Shown here: positions 59,174-64,000 of the stretch, one piece after another
How the letters are laid out: each line of letters begins with the position of its first letter
Position numbering within the stretch: position 1 is the first letter of the stretch
Assembly: GCA_013399305.1 (NCBI GenBank)
Contig: VXAI01000013.1
Location: forward strand, 7,401,132-7,465,131
Direction of reading: 5' to 3'
From: Rostratula benghalensis
Lineage: Eukaryota; Chordata; Aves; Charadriiformes; Rostratulidae
DNA length: 64,000 nucleotides
Made by a program: the position numbers and the translations under genes
The notes under the pieces: model-generated
Seen by the model: the letters and a program-made list of their open reading frames with translations, nothing else
Databases searched by the model: none
Told to the model about the DNA's origin: nothing

Positions 59174-59322
59174 GGAGCAAATTTGTCATTTATGCAGACA
59201 ACAAAAGGCTCACAAGTGCAAAAAATTATAACGATAGAACTGCAAAACATGAAAAAATGATGGTGAACACCACATCCGACCACATGAATTGCCTTGTTTA
59301 GCCATAAGACATTACATGCAAA

Positions 59323-59324
<2 letters not shown>

Positions 59325-59353
<29 letters not shown>
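59325..59353 (+). repeat. A29 homopolymer
   Basis: This is the longest homopolymer in the window. CR1 copies lack poly(A) tails, so neither A tract here can be a CR1 end. Confidence 0.9.
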
Positions 59354-59358
<5 letters not shown>

Positions 59359-61017
59359 GCACTTCCAGTAGCAAAATGTATCCTGTACATAACACAGGAG
59401 AAGATCTAGGACACTACTTATTTTTTTGTTCACTCCATATAAAACAGACCTGCATGGAGTTCTGTAGAAGGTAGGGGATGAGTACTTGATTAAAAGAAAG
59501 ATGTCTAGTGGTAAATTAGCACAAATATTAATCTGTAAAGATAAATCTAATTTTTACTTTGCCTTTTATGTAGAGAATAAATTCTCTTCTTAAATTATTT
59601 TCCATGGATAATCCCCAGCAGACATCGATGAGGTGATCTGAAGGAAAACAGAGCAGGACTGAGCTTTCATCTTCCTTCTGGGAGTTCCCAAGCAGTACTC
59701 ATGAGAGATATGGACAAACTGGCAGGGCAAGAGATACTGGGAAACCTAAGCATAAAAGGATATGAAAGGTACAGCAGGAGAGAGAGAATTTTTAAGTTGA
59801 ATATAAAATTATGCAGAAAACATGTGGGTTAAACTCTCTCATAGCTGGAAATTACTCATCCCTTTCAAATGCAAATGATGTAAGATGTCTTGTATCTAAA
59901 AAGGTAAGAGTGCTCACTTAGTAATGACACATAAAATCAAACATACTTTAATTTAGGCTATCTGGAGTGTACTAGTCAGGAAATTGATCTAGGCAGCAGC
60001 AAAAGCCATTAGAGATATTTACAGAAGTTTCAAAAATAGGCTATACATTTTTTACCAGAAGTCTGTATCTGAGAAGGTGGTAGCTAGAATTAACTTCAAT
60101 TTCCTTGGTGACAGTAATGGCTGAATGAAAGTTTTCCTGTAGTGTGGTGAAGCTGGTGCTATGGAGTCATTCCTCCAAAAAGTTATTCCTTTAACACAGT
60201 ACTCAAGAAACCTTAGATTTTAGGTCTTTTGTCATTTGGATTTTTAAATGAAGAAAAGTTCCAGTATAAGGCATTGCAATTTCTTATGCTGAAATGTTAA
60301 GTGAGGAGTTCAGGGGGACCTTTGTATGTAAAATGATGGACTTGCACGTGAAGAAGACAGGGGCAATTAGGGTAGCAGTCTAATTAAAAGACTATGTATA
60401 AAAGGTGAAAGTTTAAAAATTCAGTGGCTGACTTGTCTTGGCACATTCTCTAGTGAATCACAAGTTTAATTCTCTCTGGCTAGAAAATTAATAAGCCCCT
60501 CAAGTTCCTGTTGGGATACATTCAGCAGGGTGTTTAAATAGCTAGTCTACAGAATTGTTTGTGATTGTCAAAATGTTCAAGTGAGATATAAATAGCCACA
60601 AATAAAGTAAACCAGCTTGCTACCTCCACAAAGTTGTATTATTGTTCCCTACAGTACTTCAGGCATATCAGGAGATTCTTCTTTCTTATAATAGGGTCTC
60701 TGCTCCTCAGCAGTCAAAAATAACTGGGAATAATTGACTACGCTGTGCAAAACTGTCCCTGCCATGACAAAGCTGTGCTGATTCCACTGAGCCAGCCCAT
60801 CACTTCTGCTGTCAGCTGCAGTGCAAATGTCCTCAACTTTGGCACAACTCATGTTGGCAAAGAGATATCCATATTGGGTTCCATGATATTTCTTCTCAAA
60901 GACTTCATTCATGCATGCCAAATTTGCTCTAAGTTGACAAAATTTCAGTGACTTCAAAAAACCTGTTGGCAATTGTAAAAGATCAGTGTTAAGACTATGA
61001 ATGTGTGGATCTCATCC
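59354..61017. other. Intergenic, nothing recognised
   Basis: The sequence is AT-rich. The 107-codon frame at 60649-60972 (minus) has no recognisable domain. Confidence 0.55.
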
Positions 61018-61140
61018 TCTTCCCATCCTTGGAAGTGTTCAAGACCAGGCTGAATGGGGCTATAAGCAACCATGTAAGGGGGATTGGAACTCAGTGATCT
61101 TTAAGGTCTCTTCCAAAATAAGCCGTTCTATGATTCTGTG
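61018..61140 (+). mobile_element. CR1 LINE 3' end fragment
   Basis: The fragment is in sense orientation: CATCCTTGGAAGTGTTCAAG, ACCAGGCTGAATGGGGCTAT, AGTGATCTTTAAGGTCTCTT. It ends with GTTCTATGATTCTGTG, an almost perfect CR1 3' terminal repeat. Confidence 0.95.
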
Positions 61141-62614
61141 TAATGGATCTGACCACTTAAAACTGGCTTCTAAATTTGTTATGATAAGAACATTCATAAC
61201 AGATTTTGGTAGCGATACAAAGGTACCTGCTGCTGCATCTATTTTCTCAGGGGCCACTGGCTGGAGGGAGGGATGAGGTAACAGGGCACTTTCTCAGGAG
61301 CAGCCATGTGCTGCCCAGCACTGTTCCTCTCTGCCTGGCCCCTGTTGGCCACAAATCCTCCAGCTAAGCAATTTTAATATGTAATTCAAAGCCTGCCTGA
61401 AGTCAGAAGTAGCCCTTGCACTTTTGAGACGCTGAAGAATATCTTTTAGCATACTAGAAGTATTTTTGTGCACTTAAAATTATCAGGTATTTTGCTAAAT
61501 TGAGGCCATGTGGAGGTTTTAATCAGCTTTTGAATCTATAACCAAGACAAGTTCATTGGTAATAACACTATGATAATTTTATTTCCTTTATACTTTTGGA
61601 GGGGGCTCCTAAAATTTATGCACTAGACAGCAAGTTGATGTTGTTCAGTGCAAGGGTGTAGGATTTTAATATTGAGAGGATTCAGACTGCTTCCCTCGGC
61701 GAGACTGAGTCATAGAAGGAAAGATTCCCTACAGATCTTGCAGTATCATTCATTATTTAACTCAATTTCATATTTTGTTTTGTAACAAAAAGAACTTTAA
61801 AAGCTTTAAGAAAAGGTGATCTCCATTTGTGTATGAAAAGGTGTGGAAAAACGTTTGGCAGACCGTGACTAATGCCAAGAGAAGCTGATTTTGTTATTGT
61901 ATTTAAAGAGGATTATACATTAGAGTTCTTTGATTTTAGCAAACAGGAAATTTTAAAAGAAGTGTCTGGTCACGGCAGCTCTGTCTCTCTCTGGAGTTAT
62001 GATATTCAACAGTAAGACAGGCGTTGCTATGGTAATTAAGCATTTTTCAAGGTTTTGGTGTTTTTCAAATTTTTTCAGTTATTAATAATTTTCCTAAAAC
62101 AGTTTGGAAAAATACCGGTACATTAAAATATCACTTGTTCCTCATAAATGAGCTATTTGGAGTCTAATCCTTGTCTTTTAAAAGTCTGTGGCAAATCTCC
62201 CACTGACTTTTATGGAAACACGACTCCTTGCCTTAAATATTTGGCAATTTCTGTATTATTTTGTCCAAGTGTGTGTATATATATATATATTTAATCAGAA
62301 ATATTGAAAATGCCACAGTTTCTGACACACTAATTGCACCAGGGCTTTTGCAGGCCTGTTGGTTCTGGCAGCACAATTCAGCTAATTCGAGAAACCCCGA
62401 GGCTCATTTTGTATCTCCTGCTGGTGCAGAATTGTCCTTAGTGGTACTGTGGCAGCTGGGCACAGCCACCCTCAGCACACCCTATCTGAAAGGCTGTGAA
62501 ACCAGAAGTTCTCCCAGTGCACAAAAAGGAAGAAAGTAGGAGATTATAGGCAAAAAGTTGCCATAGTCATAGCTTTCACCAGCAGCATTCCCCCTTGAAC
62601 CACCTCTGTCTCAG
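61141..62614. other. Intergenic, with a TA microsatellite and an X-box-like site
   Basis: A (TG)n(TA)n run lies at about 62,269-62,290. GTTGCTATGGTAAT at 62023-62036 is one mismatch per half-site from an RFX X-box. No gene was recognised. Confidence 0.55.
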
Positions 62615-62797
62615 GGTGCCATCCCCCAGTAACTCAGTGGCAGGATGCAATGGAGCAGTCCCCCTACAAGGAGATCCTGAATGCAGGTCCCAGTCTGGAC
62701 CTGAAGGCTATGTCACCCATCACTGCAGCATACAAAGCAAAGACTCCTTGCTCCTTCGGGAGACCAGACACTCCAGCACCCAGCTGGACACCACCAG
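62615..62797 (+). other. Orphan exon-like, GC-richer open segment
   Basis: A good acceptor (CACCTCTGTCTCAG) precedes 183 nt (61 codons) ending at a donor, CCAG|GTAACC. The frame is open from 62599, and codons favour G/C at position three. The peptide includes MEQSPYKEILNAGPSLDLKA and later PDTPAPSWTPPG. No family was recognised. It might be an exon of an unannotated gene, a remnant of an old retroposed coding sequence, or part of an unclassified repeat. Confidence 0.35.
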
Positions 62798-62822
62798 GTA
62801 ACCTCAGAACAAGAACCACAGT

Positions 62823-62853
62823 AGGCAGGCACTGGTTGGGGGGATGCCTGCCT
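62823..62853. other. 9-bp GC-rich hairpin
   Basis: AGGCAGGCA (62823-62831) and TGCCTGCCT (62845-62853) are perfect inverted repeats around a 13-nt G-rich loop. The hairpin starts 25 bp after the donor-like end of the orphan open segment. Confidence 0.6.
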
Positions 62854-64000
62854 GTGCTTAGGTCAAACTGTTCTTTTGGAGGTCCACCCTTTTCAGACAC
62901 AAGTGGCTCAGTTCTTCAAAAAGACAAACTGGGCTGTATTCCATCTCTTTGATAGTAGCTGAATGGTTAAAAGCAGACTGGGAGGTGGAAAATGTGGAGC
63001 TGTGTCTTCAGCCTCCTCTCTACTTGGCAACTGCCCTAATAGCTAAGGTATTGTATAAACAGTGATCAGTTACTGCTGCTGCTGCCATTGATGGCAGCTA
63101 CTGCTGGAGTTTCTTTAATTCAGTGTGTGTGCAATATGTGCAGATGAGACCTCCAGATGGGTGTCCTAACAGGCATGACTATTTTGTAAGTCCCAAAGAA
63201 TCTTAGCCGGGAGACGGATTCACATCAGATATCCAGGTCAAGCAAGAAAGTGTCATCTCCAGCCATTTGTGGCAGCACAGCATTTGGCACCCAAATAAGT
63301 TTTCTGGATAAAGCTTGGGTACAGACAGACTCACAGGTATCAGATGGGGAGATGGCAAGACATTTTCTTTTTGAGTCACTGTCCTGGACCTTTACATCTT
63401 CTTAGACTCCTAAATGGGTTGGGGTTTTTTTGGAACTTGTCCCTAAGGAATCGTGAGACAGATTGTCATGTCAGTTTTGACAGTTCCTTAGTGTCTGTGT
63501 CTTGTGTACAGTACTGGCATCTTTGTGAAACTTCTGCAATAAGGTGAGACATATATAGACAAAGTTTTCAGTCATATTTTTACTAATTAAAAATACCACC
63601 TCTTAATAAGGAGATCAAAGAAAGAAAACAGATGGTTTGGTGCAAGATCATTCCTCAAGTTCAAAGGAAACCCTTTCTCTTTTTCTATGGTAGAGGCACA
63701 AGATCTGGAGCATGTCATCCTTGAAGAGACTTCAGCCCAACACAATCTTTCCAGACTGTCTTACATAAACAAGGAAAAAAATGAATCCTTGACACAAAAT
63801 TCATTCTAGTTTTGCATTTTCAGGTCCTTGGTTTTTAACACAGGTTTCCTGCAGAATTTTTCTTTTTTGCTCAGATAACCTGTATGGGTATGTTAAGTTA
63901 GGTACCAGCATAAGTCTTATCTTCTGTTTTCTCCAAGACTAGTAGTTTACATTACTTCGGTGCAGTGTGCTTTACAGTGTCTCCTCATTAGCTTATACAA
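62854..64000. other. Intergenic to the window end, nothing recognised
   Basis: The sequence is mostly AT-rich. A short CTGCTGCTGC run lies near 63,075. No gene or assigned repeat is visible. Confidence 0.55.

Noticed and set aside
1..64000. tRNA, rRNA, snRNA genes or CRISPR-like arrays
   Set aside because: I looked for box A/B patterns, U-snRNA starts and regularly spaced direct repeats, and saw none that could be supported.

Overview
The window looks like avian nuclear DNA. It is AT-rich, intron-bearing and low in SINEs. It carries several CR1 LINE fragments on both strands, a few MIR-like relics, and one solo LTR of the avian ERVL type with an intact 5-bp target-site duplication. No bacterial, phage, plasmid or CRISPR features are present.

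Layout. Positions 1-5.0 kb hold the 3' end of a plus-strand gene. Its last two exons (3509-3554 and 4849-4997) encode the C-terminal tail typical of the ANKRD26/CCDC144/POTE ankyrin-coiled-coil family. Positions 5.0-13.8 kb are intergenic, with two CR1 fragments and a small CpG-dense patch near 7.4-7.54 kb that contains a plausible but unidentified first exon. Positions 13.86-18.7 kb are the complete LSM8 gene on the minus strand: four coding exons, 96 residues, and all splice junctions readable. Its CpG-rich promoter lies at 18.4-18.87 kb and carries paired ETS and NRF1 motifs, with a (GGATGA)n repeat just beyond. The ANKRD-like gene and LSM8 converge tail to tail. LSM8 next to an ankyrin-family gene recalls the human LSM8-ANKRD7 neighbourhood (7q31), although from memory the human pair are in tandem rather than convergent.

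From about 19 kb to the end no gene is demonstrable. This fits the large gap that I recall upstream of LSM8 in other amniotes. The stretch holds MIR-like relics (21.5, 26.8, 32.0 kb), CR1 fragments (32.8, 44.9, 51.2-53.7, 61.0 kb), the solo LTR (43812-44504), homopolymer tracts, a CTCF-like motif (39576), RFX X-box-like motifs (48707, 62023 and one inside the LTR), a pre-miRNA-sized hairpin (38597-38662), and two isolated exon-like segments (27322-27388 and 62615-62797).

LSM8 is the only complete protein-coding gene. It encodes the subunit that makes the LSM2-8 ring nuclear, where the ring binds U6 snRNA. The ANKRD-like gene is partial because its upstream exons lie left of the window. I found no convincing new multi-gene system. 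The best leads are the CpG patch near 7.4 kb, the two orphan exon-like segments, the 38.6-kb hairpin, and the unexplained upstream exon structure of the ANKRD-like gene.
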